From positions 20,741 to 84,740 of the forward strand of contig JANYAV010000014.1 of assembly GCA_025361145.1 (NCBI GenBank): a stretch of DNA of 64,000 bases, written 5' to 3'. How positions within the stretch are numbered: position 1 is the stretch's first letter; every line of letters begins with the position of its first letter. Source of the DNA: Dehalococcoidia bacterium. Its GTDB lineage: Bacteria > Chloroflexota > Dehalococcoidia > Dehalococcoidales > UBA3254. Shown piece after piece: positions 44,018-53,780 of this stretch. A program made the position numbers and the translations under genes. The notes beneath the pieces are model-generated. The model had not been told where the DNA came from, searched no databases, and worked only from the letters and a program-made list of their open reading frames with translations.

Positions 44018-45206
44018 TAAGAGTCAATCACAAGAACTGACTCAAAAATATATGATGAACTTTATAAATCGCATCCCCGTGACATTCGTAAAAGGCGAAG
44101 GGTTGCAACTCTGGGATGAGAACGGTAAAACGTATTTGGATTTTGTGGGGGGATGGGCTGCAGACAGTCTTGGGCATTGTCATCCGGTTCAGGTGGAAGC
44201 TTTGACCAATCAGGCCAAAACTCTTATCCACGTTTCAAATGCTTTTTATACTGAGCCCCAGAGTAAGCTGGCTGAGTTATTGGTAAAGAACAGTTGTCTA
44301 GATAAAGTATTTTTTTGCAATAGTGGGGCGGAGGCTAACGAAGGCGCAATAAAATTGGCCCGGCGCTGGGGGGCTTTAAAGCTTAAAGGGGCTTATGAAA
44401 TTATTACCACCCTGGATTCTTTTCACGGCCGGACATTAGCTATGACTGCTGCGACTGGTCAAGCTAAATTTCAAAAACCCTATATACCACTGCCAGAAGG
44501 GTTTACCAACGTAAAATACAACGATATCGAGGCTATTAAGCAAGCAACCTCGAGCAAGACCTGCGCAGTGATGCTGGAGCCTGTTCAAGGTGAAGGGGGA
44601 GTAAACCTGCCTTCATCTGAATACTTAAAACAAGTGCGCGCCTGGTGCGATGAAAAGGGACTACTATTAATCTTCGATGAAGTGCAGACCGGCATGGGGC
44701 GATTGGGTAAGCTTTTTGGTTATGAAGTATACGGAGTTGAACCGGACGTCATAACTCTGGCTAAAGGCATCGCCAGCGGTTTTCCCATCGGTGTGATCAT
44801 GGCTAAAGAACGGGCTTCAGTTTTCAGTCCGGGAGAACATGGCACTACTTTCGGCGGCAACCCTCTGGCCTGCGCCGTCGGGTATGCCGTTACCCAATAT
44901 ATAATAGACAAAAAGGTGCCTCAGAATAGCGACCTGATGGGGCGTTATATAACCAGTCAATTGCGAATTTTACAGGGCAAATATCCTTTTATCAAAGATG
45001 TACGAGGCTGCGGACTGTTGATAGCGGTAGAGTTTAATTGTGACATCGCTGAAGCAGTAATGTATGCTTGTTTAAAGGAGGGATTGGTTATTAATTATTT
45101 AAAAGCCAATTTACTACGGATAATACCTCCACTCATCATTACCAGAGCAGAGATAGATAAGGGAATAGGTATTCTTGAACAAGTTTTGGCTGGAATAAAC
45201 ATATAA
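44010..45206 (+). CDS. argD: Acetylornithine aminotransferase
   Basis: A PLP-dependent class III transaminase that makes N-acetylornithine. Visible are VGGWAADSLGHCHP, FFCNSGAEANEGAIKLAR, FHGRTLA, FDEVQTGMGRLG and the PLP lysine in TLAKGIASGFPIG. The 398 residues are full length. In some bacteria ArgD also serves lysine synthesis. It begins inside the end of argB. Confidence 0.95.
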   Translation: MDNKSQSQELTQKYMMNFINRIPVTFVKGEGLQLWDENGKTYLDFVGGWAADSLGHCHPVQVEALTNQAKTLIHVSNAFYTEPQSKLAELLVKNSCLDKVFFCNSGAEANEGAIKLARRWGALKLKGAYEIITTLDSFHGRTLAMTAATGQAKFQKPYIPLPEGFTNVKYNDIEAIKQATSSKTCAVMLEPVQGEGGVNLPSSEYLKQVRAWCDEKGLLLIFDEVQTGMGRLGKLFGYEVYGVEPDVITLAKGIASGFPIGVIMAKERASVFSPGEHGTTFGGNPLACAVGYAVTQYIIDKKVPQNSDLMGRYITSQLRILQGKYPFIKDVRGCGLLIAVEFNCDIAEAVMYACLKEGLVINYLKANLLRIIPPLIITRAEIDKGIGILEQVLAGINI

Positions 45207-45280
45207 TAAACAGCGATTTAAATTTTGTATAATTGGCATGCTTCCTGTAACATGGGGGCAACCAATGTGAGGAGGAAACA

Positions 45281-46522
45281 GTGTCTGATAAAGTAGTTCT
45301 TGCGTACAGTGGTGGTGTGGACACTTCGGTAGCCATTAAATGGGTGCCGGAGAACTATAAAATGGAGGTCATTACCTTAACTGTCGATATCGGTAATGTG
45401 CCCAATCTAGAGGCCATTAAAAAGAAGGCTGAGAAACTCGGGGTAAAAACGGCGATTGTAATAGACGCTCGTGAAACCTTTATTAAAGATTATTGCTGGC
45501 CAGCTCTGCAGGCCAATGCGCTGTACGAGGGAGTATACCCGATGGCGACCGCTCTCGGTCGCCCCTTGATCGCTAAATTAATGGCTGAAACTGCCCTGAA
45601 ATACGGTGCGAAAGCTGTCTCTCATGGCTGCACCGGAAAAGGAAACGATCAGGTACGGCTGGATGTGGGCATTAATACCTTGGCTCCAGATTTGAAAATT
45701 ATAGCGCCAGCACGTGAGTGGGGTATGACCCGGGAACAAACCATTCAATACGCGATAAAAAATAAGATTCCGATTCCGGTAACCAAAAAGAACCCCTATT
45801 CAATCGATGAGAATCTGTGGGGCAGAGCAATCGAATGCGGTATTCTAGAAGACCCAATGAATGAACCTCCTGAAGATGCTTTTATCTGGACCAAATCACC
45901 GGATAAGACCCCTAATAAAGCCACTTATATCGAGATAGATTTTGAAGAAGGGATTCCGGTCGGTTTAGACGGTAAAAAACTGGATGGGATTACTTTGCTG
46001 GAGAATCTGAATAAAGTTGCCGGAGATAACGGAGTCGGACGTATAGATCATATTGAAAACCGACTGGTGGGTATTAAGTCCAGAGAATTATATGAAGCTC
46101 CAGCCGCTGTTGTACTATTTCAGGCTCATCAAGCTTTGGAAGAAATGACTTTGACCAAGCAGCAGCAGCGCTTTAAGCAAAAAGTCGCGATCGAATATTC
46201 TGATTTAATTTATAATGGCCTTTGGTTTAGCGCAATGCACCAGGACCTGGCTGCCTATGTTCAGAGTACTCAACGTTTTGTGACAGGGTCAATAAGAATT
46301 AAACTTTGGAAAGGCACATCAATGGTTGTGGGACGCAAGTCACCTTATTCTCTTTACAGTTTCAAGCTAGCCACTTATGAGAAAGAAGATACTTTCGATC
46401 CATCTAACGCGGTTGGCTTTATCCAGTTATGGGGCTTACCGGTAAAAACGCAGGCTCAGTTGCAACCGATTCAAAAGAGCAGTGCATTAAATAGCCTTAA
46501 AGCAAGCAAGAAGAGTAAATAA
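45281..46522 (+). CDS. argG: Argininosuccinate synthase
   Basis: Joins citrulline and aspartate using ATP. The N-terminal PP-loop is AYSGGVDTSVAIKW, with HGCTGKGNDQVR and YSIDENLWGRAIECG downstream. The 413 residues are standard. GGAGGA precedes the GTG start at 45281. It follows argD after 74 bases and overlaps argH by one base. Confidence 0.97.
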   Translation: MSDKVVLAYSGGVDTSVAIKWVPENYKMEVITLTVDIGNVPNLEAIKKKAEKLGVKTAIVIDARETFIKDYCWPALQANALYEGVYPMATALGRPLIAKLMAETALKYGAKAVSHGCTGKGNDQVRLDVGINTLAPDLKIIAPAREWGMTREQTIQYAIKNKIPIPVTKKNPYSIDENLWGRAIECGILEDPMNEPPEDAFIWTKSPDKTPNKATYIEIDFEEGIPVGLDGKKLDGITLLENLNKVAGDNGVGRIDHIENRLVGIKSRELYEAPAAVVLFQAHQALEEMTLTKQQQRFKQKVAIEYSDLIYNGLWFSAMHQDLAAYVQSTQRFVTGSIRIKLWKGTSMVVGRKSPYSLYSFKLATYEKEDTFDPSNAVGFIQLWGLPVKTQAQLQPIQKSSALNSLKASKKSK

Positions 46523-47898
46523 TGAGTTTAATTCGAGGGCGCTTTCAAAAAGAGGCAGATGCAGCAGTGTGTAGATATACTGCGTCTATTCCGTTTGACT
46601 GGCGATTGTATCACTACGACATAGCCGGGTCAATCGCGCATGCTCAGATGCTAGCCAAACAGGGCATTATCGCAGAAAAAGATAGTAAAGAGATCGTGCG
46701 CGGTCTGAAGGTTATTAAAAAGGAAATAGAAGACGGTAAATTCCAATTCAAGTTAGAACTGGAAGATATCCACATGTGCATTGAATCTCGTTTGATTGAA
46801 ATAGTCGGAGACGCCGGCGCCCGTTTGCATACTGCTCGTTCACGAAACGATCAAGTTGCGCTTGATCTGCGGCTTTATACCAGAGACGCAATAGAAATTA
46901 CCATCGATTATATCAGGGATTTGCAACAAGCCCTGATAGGATTGGCTGAAGAAAACCAAAAAACGATATTTCCCGGTTACACTCATCTTCAAAGAGCACA
47001 GCCTGTACTGCTGTCCCATCATTTTCTGGCTTACTTTGAGATGTTGCAAAGAGATATATTGAGACTAAGCGATAGTTTAACCAGAGTAGATGTGATGCCA
47101 CTGGGCAGCGGAGCTTTAGCAGGTGTACCTTATAAAATCGATCGAGGCCTGGTGGCCCGCAAACTTGGTTTTTCGCAAATCAGCCGTAACAGCCTTGACG
47201 CTGTTTCAGACCGGGATTTTGTAATTGAATATGAAGCTGCTGCCAGTTTATGCATGATGCATTTATCAAGATTGGCAGAAGAGATAATATTGTGGTCTAC
47301 TGCAGAATTTGGTTTCATTGAACTAGACGAAGCCTATACCACAGGCAGCAGTATAATGCCACAAAAAAAGAATCCGGATGTGGCAGAATTAGCGCGAGGG
47401 AAAGTTGGTCGGGTATACGGGAAACTTTTCGCTATGCTTACTGTCATGAAAGGACTGCCACTTGCATATAATCGGGATTTACAGGAAGACAAAGAAGGAC
47501 TTTTTGACGTAGTGGATACCCTTCTATCAACACTAGAAGTGATGACAGGCATGTTAAAGACCTTAAAAATCAATCCGGCGAGAATGTCACAGGCGCTCGA
47601 TAAGGGTTATCTTCTAGCTACTGATATTGCCGATTACCTGGTAACGAAAGGTGAGACCTTTCGTGGGGCGCATGCCGTGGTAGGCCAACTTGTGCATTGG
47701 GCGATTGAAAATGACAAGACCTTCGATAAAATCAAAGTAGAAGAATATAAAAAGTTTTCTAAATTGATTGAAAAAGACATATATAAGCTAACCTCAGAGG
47801 TCTCGGTTAAAGCCAGGGATAATACCGGAGGAACTTCACCGGTTAAGGTAGAGGAAGCTCTAACAGAAGCTAAACGAATCCTGGAAGAGAAAAAATAG
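46522..47898 (+). CDS. argH: Argininosuccinate lyase
   Basis: Cleaves argininosuccinate to arginine and fumarate, the final step. Family marks are DIHMCIESRL, HTARSRNDQVALDLRLY, YTHLQRAQP and the catalytic loop GSSIMPQKKNPDVAEL. The 458 residues are full length. It ends the arg operon at a strong bidirectional terminator. Confidence 0.97.
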   Translation: MSLIRGRFQKEADAAVCRYTASIPFDWRLYHYDIAGSIAHAQMLAKQGIIAEKDSKEIVRGLKVIKKEIEDGKFQFKLELEDIHMCIESRLIEIVGDAGARLHTARSRNDQVALDLRLYTRDAIEITIDYIRDLQQALIGLAEENQKTIFPGYTHLQRAQPVLLSHHFLAYFEMLQRDILRLSDSLTRVDVMPLGSGALAGVPYKIDRGLVARKLGFSQISRNSLDAVSDRDFVIEYEAAASLCMMHLSRLAEEIILWSTAEFGFIELDEAYTTGSSIMPQKKNPDVAELARGKVGRVYGKLFAMLTVMKGLPLAYNRDLQEDKEGLFDVVDTLLSTLEVMTGMLKTLKINPARMSQALDKGYLLATDIADYLVTKGETFRGAHAVVGQLVHWAIENDKTFDKIKVEEYKKFSKLIEKDIYKLTSEVSVKARDNTGGTSPVKVEEALTEAKRILEEKK

Positions 47899-47904
47899 AA
47901 ATAG

Positions 47905-47946
47905 AAAAATCAGTGGCGCTTAAATTAGAAGCCACTGATTTTTAAT
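47905..47946. terminator. Bidirectional terminator between argH and rpmB
   Basis: AAAAATCAGTGGC (47905-47917) pairs with GCCACTGATTTTT (47931-47943), a 13-bp stem with T runs on both strands, serving both convergent genes. Confidence 0.9.
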
Positions 47947-47966
47947 AACTCGTAACAGGGATGATA

Positions 47967-48152
47967 CTATTTGGTATTGGTTTTGTTCTGGGTACGCAGA
48001 CATCTGGTGCAGAGCTTCATCTGTTTGAGTTTTCCTTCAAACATAATAGTTGCGGGGTGAATATTGGGATCAAATCTTCGATTGGTATGTTGCTTGGAAT
48101 GGCTGACATTTTCTCCGAATAAGGGTGTTTTTCCACAAATTTCGCACTTCAA
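47967..48152 (-). CDS. rpmB: Ribosomal protein L28, zinc-ribbon (C+) form
   Basis: A 61-residue large-subunit protein. It has the CEICGK pair at the N-terminus and CTRC near the C-terminus, the zinc-binding form, and the conserved SHSKQHTNRRFDPNI segment. AAGGAG lies upstream of the ATG. It is divergent from fakA. Confidence 0.95.
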   Translation of the reverse strand: MKCEICGKTPLFGENVSHSKQHTNRRFDPNIHPATIMFEGKLKQMKLCTRCLRTQNKTNTK

Positions 48153-48309
48153 GGTATATACTCCTTTGACTTTTTAACTGGTAAGTTGTAATCTACCGCT
48201 CAATAATATACCATATTTTGAGGTATTATTCAAAGGCTGACGGTTAAGAAGCAGTTATTTTCATATTATAGACCTGAAGCAAACTTAGTTGACTGAGGTT
48301 AATAATAAG

Positions 48310-49938
48310 ATGAAAAAAATAGAATCCAATAACGGTATAGTTTTCAGGGATATGTTTTCAGCTGCGACCACCTGGCTAGAAAAGAGTGTTTCTGATATCG
48401 ATGCTCTAAATGTATTCCCTGTTCCTGACGGTGACACAGGCACAAATATGCTTCTAACTATGCGTTCCGCGGTTGAAGAAGCCTACCGTGTCTCAGATAC
48501 CAGCGTATCTGAAATTGCGCAAGCCATGTCCAAAGGTGCTTTGATGGGAGCGCGAGGTAATAGCGGTGTTATTCTTTCTCAGATTTGGCGCGGATTGGCC
48601 CAGGGCATGGGTAAAAAAGAAACCTTTACAGGCCACGATTTCGCTGATGCTTTTTTACAGGCTTCAAAAGTGGCTTATAAGGGCATAAGCAATCCTGTAG
48701 AAGGAACCATATTAACTGTGATACGTGAAGCTGCGCAAGCTGGTGAGTCATTTTCAGTGAATAATGGGGATGATTTAGGCGAAGTTATCAATGCCATTGT
48801 AGAAGCCGCCGGTAAATCTCTGGCCAATACCCCAAACCTGTTACCCGTGCTGAAAGACGCAGGGGTGGTAGATGCGGGCGGGCAAGGTCTATATACCATT
48901 CTGGAAGGCGCATTGCGCTTTTTGCGCGGTGAGGGTGAACAGATGCAGTTCCGCAAGCCTCAGATGGTAGCCAGTAATATCACTGTACCAGCTAGATTGC
49001 AGCCAGTGAACATGAGGGAAGAACCCTTCGGTTATTGTACGGAGTTTCTACTTAAGGGGCAAAAAATAGATCCCGATAAATTGCGTGATAAACTTAAAAA
49101 ACACGGTGAGTCTCTGATCGTGGTTGGCGACAAAACCAATGTCCGCGTTCATATTCATACAATTGATCCTGGTACCGTATTACATTTCGTAACGCCGATG
49201 GGCACTGTTCACCAGGTTAGCATACGTAATATGGATGAACAGCACGCGGATTATCTGGCTATGCAAAAACATCGTGTACCGACCACCAATGTGTCTATAG
49301 TTGCCATTGCTCCAGGAGAAGGGATTAAAGATGTATTTAGCAGTCTGGGAGCTTATGTTATTCCAGGCGGGCAGACCATGAATCCTTCTACTAAAGAAAT
49401 ACTAATGGGTGTTGAAGCCGCTGTCTCAGACAAAGTAATTATCCTGCCCAATAACAAAAATATTATTTTAACAGCCGGACAGGTGCAGGCTTTAACCAAA
49501 AAATCGGTTAAAGTTGTACCTACCAAGACGGTTCCTCAGGGCGTAGCCGCTCTATTAGCTTTTGATTATGAATCTGATTTCGAGACTAATGCCAAAGTGA
49601 TGGAAAAAGCCAGAAACGGAGTGAGGACTGTGGAAATCACCCGTGCGATCCGCACAACTAAGATGGGTACGATGAAGATCAAAAAGAATCAAGCTATTGG
49701 TCTTTTAGATACAGATCTTATCGCCGTGGGTAATTCCGCATTTAACGTATTAAACCAGGTATTGGATGAATTAGATCTGGATGAATCTGAAGTAGTGACA
49801 GTATATTACGGGCAGGGAGTCGAGCAAGAAGACGCAGAAGCCATTGGACACGCTATTCGTGAGAAACATACCAATCTGCAAATAGAGGTAGTTAAGGGGG
49901 GTCAGCCTCACTATGAATATATTATCTCGATAGAATAA
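48310..49938 (+). CDS. fakA: Fatty acid kinase catalytic subunit FakA (DAK2/YloV family)
   Basis: Phosphorylates fatty acids bound to a DegV-type carrier for entry into phospholipid synthesis. The N-terminal DhaL domain has ALNVFPVPDGDTGTNMLLTM and ARGNSGVILSQIWRG. The C-terminal part has GYCTEFLLKG and VRVHIHT. The ATG at 48310, preceded by GAGG, matches the family start (KKIESN...FRDMF). The TTG at 48289 lacks a ribosome site. degV follows 18 bases later. Confidence 0.9.
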   Translation: MKKIESNNGIVFRDMFSAATTWLEKSVSDIDALNVFPVPDGDTGTNMLLTMRSAVEEAYRVSDTSVSEIAQAMSKGALMGARGNSGVILSQIWRGLAQGMGKKETFTGHDFADAFLQASKVAYKGISNPVEGTILTVIREAAQAGESFSVNNGDDLGEVINAIVEAAGKSLANTPNLLPVLKDAGVVDAGGQGLYTILEGALRFLRGEGEQMQFRKPQMVASNITVPARLQPVNMREEPFGYCTEFLLKGQKIDPDKLRDKLKKHGESLIVVGDKTNVRVHIHTIDPGTVLHFVTPMGTVHQVSIRNMDEQHADYLAMQKHRVPTTNVSIVAIAPGEGIKDVFSSLGAYVIPGGQTMNPSTKEILMGVEAAVSDKVIILPNNKNIILTAGQVQALTKKSVKVVPTKTVPQGVAALLAFDYESDFETNAKVMEKARNGVRTVEITRAIRTTKMGTMKIKKNQAIGLLDTDLIAVGNSAFNVLNQVLDELDLDESEVVTVYYGQGVEQEDAEAIGHAIREKHTNLQIEVVKGGQPHYEYIISIE

Positions 49939-49956
49939 AACTGAGGAGCATAAAAC

Positions 49957-50796
49957 ATGACTGTTAAAGTTATCGTTGATAGCCTGGGCGACCTTCCCGC
50001 AGATATTGTAAAGAACCTGGATATTACTGTAATTCCACTTCATGTTCTATTTGGAACCCAAAGCTTCCGCGATGGCTTGGATATGACCAACCAACAATTT
50101 TATGAGAAGTTGGTTTCTTCTAAAATTGCACCCACCACATCTGTACCTAATCTCGGCACTTTTATCGATATATATGAGAATATAGCCAAAACCGCAGACG
50201 AAATTTTAATGATCACAGTCTCGCATAAATTAAGCGCAACATATGACACCGCTTGTAAAGCAGCGGAGATGGTAAAATCCAAAGCTAAGATTAAAGTAAT
50301 AGATTCAATAGGCATAATTATGGGAGAAGGCATGCTGGCCATGCAAGCCGCTGAAATGGCCCAAAAGGGCTTGGGGTTAGATGAAATCATTAAGAAAGTG
50401 CAGAGTAATATTCTGCGCACTGAATCACGCATGGTTTTTAATACGCTTGAGTATCTGAAGCGGGGTGGTAGAATAGGAGCCGCGCAGGCTTTTCTAGGAT
50501 CATTATTAAAGATAAACCCAGTTTTAGTGTTGAAAGACGGCGAAGTGTATCCGTTGTCCAGGGAACGTTCCAGGATCAAAGCTATTGAATCTCTATATAA
50601 TTGGGTTTTAAGCTACCGCAAAATAGAAGCTATGGCAGTAGAAGATGCCACCGATCCTGAAGAAAGCGATCAACTAGTAAAACGTTTGAAAGCGGAATTC
50701 CCTAATGTACCAATTTACCGCGCGAAAGTGGGGGCGGTCATCGGGGCACACACGGGCCCCAGTGTAATTGCGGTGTCGGTTCTCGGAGACAAATAA
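49957..50796 (+). CDS. DegV-family fatty-acid-binding protein (FakB-like)
   Basis: A 279-residue DegV protein that binds a fatty acid and presents it to FakA. Seen are VIVDSLGDLPADIV, the fatty-acid-head contact regions TSVPNLGTF and TVSHKLSATYD, EYLKRGGRIGAA, and GAVIGAHTGPS. GAGGAG precedes the ATG. Pairing with the gene upstream supports a working Fak system. Confidence 0.92.
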   Translation: MTVKVIVDSLGDLPADIVKNLDITVIPLHVLFGTQSFRDGLDMTNQQFYEKLVSSKIAPTTSVPNLGTFIDIYENIAKTADEILMITVSHKLSATYDTACKAAEMVKSKAKIKVIDSIGIIMGEGMLAMQAAEMAQKGLGLDEIIKKVQSNILRTESRMVFNTLEYLKRGGRIGAAQAFLGSLLKINPVLVLKDGEVYPLSRERSRIKAIESLYNWVLSYRKIEAMAVEDATDPEESDQLVKRLKAEFPNVPIYRAKVGAVIGAHTGPSVIAVSVLGDK

Positions 50797-50818
50797 CGAA
50801 TCGTTATTATCCATTATT

Positions 50819-50887
50819 ATCTGCCGTATCTTCTTATTGATCTGATTAATCGGGTTGAATACAATAGAAGAACGGCAGATTTGTTTT
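50819..50887 (+). terminator. Long terminator hairpin after degV
   Basis: ATCTGCCGT (50819-50827) pairs with ACGGCAGAT (50872-50880), extended inward by CTTC/GAAG and TATTG/CAATA with small bulges, giving about 18 pairs. TTGTTTT follows at 50881-50887. The loop contains a promoter for recG. Confidence 0.7.
50837..50865 (+). promoter_or_regulatory. recG promoter inside the terminator loop
   Basis: TTGATC at 50837-50842, a 17-base spacer and TACAAT at 50860-50865. Transcription would begin near 50872, on the 3' arm of the hairpin. A message from here carries AGGAG and the TTG start at 50909. Confidence 0.5.
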
Positions 50888-50908
50888 AAAAAATACAGGA
50901 GACTAAGA

Positions 50909-53398
50909 TTGCTCGGAAATAGCGGTCAACTGCGTAAGATACTGGCGCTAGAAGAAATAAAAGGCTATCCCGATATCACAGTAATCGGGGGTTTAGATAA
51001 GTATTTACAAAACTGGGCGGCTCAAATGGCAACTTCAGGACATAATGCGGACTTATTGGCACAAATCGCGAGAACATGCCCGCCTGCCCCAGGTTATGCT
51101 TCGCTAACACAGGAACAACGTTCAAAATGGGCAAATCAGATATTAAGTTGGCTGGATAAATATGAATCTTCTCTTAACAATTATCCAGGGTCAATTAAGG
51201 TTGTTGAAAAAGCGCCCAAACACGAAAAAATCGATAATCCTCTGGAAAAGGTTGTGAAAGCCCCCTTGAAGACAAATAAAGCAATATTTAAACAATCTCT
51301 GGATTCCCCCGTAACTTATATTAAAGGTATTAACGAAGTATTACAGAAACGTTTTGGCAAGCTTGAGGTGCGCACAGTTCGTGACCTTCTTTATTTTTTC
51401 CCCAATCGACATTTGGATTATAGTAAAAGGGCATATATTAACAAACTCACGGTTGGTCAAGAAAATACCATAATCGCTAATATTTGGGATACTAGAGAGG
51501 TAAATTTAGGCAACCGACGCAGTGCAGAAGCGACAGTAGGAGATGAAACGGGGAATGTCAGGGTTGTCTGGTTTAATCAGCCATATTTAGCCAGGTCATT
51601 AAAAACAGGAACAAAAATAGTCATAAGTGGACGGGTAACCCTTTTTGGTAATATGCCAGTTTTTGAATCTCCAGATTGGGAACCTTATGACGAAAAGGAC
51701 TTGATTCACACAGGTCGGCTGGTACCAGTGTATCCTTTAACCCAGGGTTTAAGTCAGCGCCAGGTAAGACGTATTCTAAAACCAGCTATAGACCAATGGG
51801 CCAGTCAACTGGAGGAGTTTCTACCTTACGATTTGATAAAACGATTAAAATTACCAGACAGACAAACAGCCATCAGGCAGGCGCATTATCCAGATGATGA
51901 AGTTACGAAGGATGCTTCTAGAAGACGGCTAGCTTTTGATGAACTCTTTTTATTGCAACTAGGCGTATTGAATAAAAAACGAAATTGGCAGGAGTGCCAG
52001 GCTGGACTGCCGATCAAAACAGATCGTCCTGAGTTAAACAGATTTATTGACTCACTACCCTATAAACTGACCACTGCGCAAAATACGGCACTTCAAGATA
52101 TTTTAGGTGATATTGGCAAAACCAAACCGATGTCACGACTTTTACAGGGAGAAGTAGGCAGCGGAAAGACTGTTGTCGCTACTGCAGCTCTGATATTAAC
52201 GGTGGCTAACGGTTACCAGGGCACCATGATGGCGCCAACAGAAATTCTAGCTGAACAGCATTTCGCTACCATCAGGCGGGTGCTTTCGCAGGTAGGTGTT
52301 GAGACGGGAGATGGTTTGGTCTATAGCTTCTCAGGATTTTTGGCTGAACCTATAAGTGTGGCGCTTATAATTGGGGATTTTAGTTTAGTAAAAAAGCAAA
52401 AACTGCAACAACGCATTGCTTCAGGGGAAATCAATATCGTTATCGGAACACATGCTCTTATTCAGAAAGACACCATTTTTAATAATTTGGGATTGGTGGT
52501 CGTGGATGAACAGCACCGCTTCGGCGTGGAACAGCGTTCAGCTTTAAGACAAAAGGGAGCTAACCCACATGTGTTAGTAATGACAGCTACGCCAATCCCA
52601 CGCACTTTAGCCTTAACTCTTTATGGTGACCTGGACATTACAGTTATAAATGAGTTGCCTCCAGGGAGGCAAACCATTAAAACGCGCTGGCTACGTCCTG
52701 AACAACGAGGAACAGCTTATAATTTTATCAGGCAGCAAATAACCAAAGGCCGCCAAGCTTTTATTATCTGTCCATTAGTTGAAGAATCAGAGTCAATACA
52801 GGCCAGGGCTGCGGTAGCTGAATTTGAAAAGCTTTCACAGGAAATATATCCTGATCTAAAGTTGGGATTATTACACGGGAGGATGTCTTCACAAGATAAA
52901 GACGAAGTAATGCATAAATTTAACTCAGGTAATTTGGATATACTGGTTTCTACTCCGGTGGTAGAGGTAGGAATTGATGTGCCCAACGCCACGGTTATGA
53001 TGATAGAAAGCGCCGATCGCTTTGGTCTTTCACAACTTCATCAGTTTCGGGGTAGAGTTGGCAGGGGACCGGAACAAAGCTATTGCATGTTGATGGCCGA
53101 GAAACTCTCAGAAATCGGAAAACAACGACTTGATCTTATAGAAAAAACCAATAACGGCTTTATTTTGGCAGAGGAAGACCTAAAATTAAGGGGACCTGGT
53201 GAATTTTTCGGTACTCGACAAAGCGGTTTACCCGATTTAAAGATGGCGAAGTTGTCAGATGTTTCTCTGCTCGAATTAGCGAGAAACGAAGCCGTGAAAC
53301 TATTTAAAGGTGATCCATATCTTAAGAAAGCTGAAAACCAAATGCTGGCGATAGAATTAAGTAGGGTTTGGGGCAATACAGATAACGAAGCCAGCTAA
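50909..53398 (+). CDS. recG: ATP-dependent DNA helicase RecG
   Basis: Remodels stalled forks and Holliday junctions. The N-terminal 130 residues are an extra helical domain, then the OB/wedge domain (ANIWDTREV), and helicase motifs GEVGSGKTVVA, VVDEQHRFGVEQR, TATPIPRTLAL, VVEVGIDVPNA and QFRGRVGRG. The TTG at 50909 is chosen because AGGAG lies eight bases upstream. The TTG at 50855 lies inside the upstream terminator and promoter. About 829 residues. Confidence 0.94.
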   Translation: MLGNSGQLRKILALEEIKGYPDITVIGGLDKYLQNWAAQMATSGHNADLLAQIARTCPPAPGYASLTQEQRSKWANQILSWLDKYESSLNNYPGSIKVVEKAPKHEKIDNPLEKVVKAPLKTNKAIFKQSLDSPVTYIKGINEVLQKRFGKLEVRTVRDLLYFFPNRHLDYSKRAYINKLTVGQENTIIANIWDTREVNLGNRRSAEATVGDETGNVRVVWFNQPYLARSLKTGTKIVISGRVTLFGNMPVFESPDWEPYDEKDLIHTGRLVPVYPLTQGLSQRQVRRILKPAIDQWASQLEEFLPYDLIKRLKLPDRQTAIRQAHYPDDEVTKDASRRRLAFDELFLLQLGVLNKKRNWQECQAGLPIKTDRPELNRFIDSLPYKLTTAQNTALQDILGDIGKTKPMSRLLQGEVGSGKTVVATAALILTVANGYQGTMMAPTEILAEQHFATIRRVLSQVGVETGDGLVYSFSGFLAEPISVALIIGDFSLVKKQKLQQRIASGEINIVIGTHALIQKDTIFNNLGLVVVDEQHRFGVEQRSALRQKGANPHVLVMTATPIPRTLALTLYGDLDITVINELPPGRQTIKTRWLRPEQRGTAYNFIRQQITKGRQAFIICPLVEESESIQARAAVAEFEKLSQEIYPDLKLGLLHGRMSSQDKDEVMHKFNSGNLDILVSTPVVEVGIDVPNATVMMIESADRFGLSQLHQFRGRVGRGPEQSYCMLMAEKLSEIGKQRLDLIEKTNNGFILAEEDLKLRGPGEFFGTRQSGLPDLKMAKLSDVSLLELARNEAVKLFKGDPYLKKAENQMLAIELSRVWGNTDNEAS

Positions 53399-53495
53399 AT
53401 ATCCAAGAATTTTCCAAAATATAATTAATAATTGGTGCTGAATATTGCAACAAATTATTGCTGGAGGTGTATAGAATAATAGGTAGGAGGGCATG

Positions 53496-53741
53496 ATGGC
53501 TGAAAAACAGGTAAAAGTCTTTTCAACTCCTACTTGTCCATGGTGTAAAAGGGCCAAGCAATTTTTAGATATAAATGGCGTTAAATATACTGACCTGAAT
53601 GTGGCCGAAGATAAAGCAGCCCGTGAAGAGATGATCAATAGAACGCATCAGATGGCTGTGCCTACTGTTATGATAGACACTGATTTTGTGATTGGATATA
53701 ATGAAAAAACGCTGAAAGAAAAATTGGAACTTAAGACATAA
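53496..53741 (+). CDS. Glutaredoxin-family (NrdH-like) redox protein
   Basis: An 81-residue thioredoxin fold with the active-site CPWC (STPTCPWCKRAKQFL) and the cis-proline region QMAVPTVMID. GGAGG lies five bases before the second of two adjacent ATG codons, so 53496 is used (53493 is possible). No ribonucleotide reductase gene is nearby. Confidence 0.88.
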   Translation: MAEKQVKVFSTPTCPWCKRAKQFLDINGVKYTDLNVAEDKAAREEMINRTHQMAVPTVMIDTDFVIGYNEKTLKEKLELKT

Positions 53742-53780
53742 CCAGACGGGTAGATTTGGGCGGTTAATGCGTTTGAAGGG

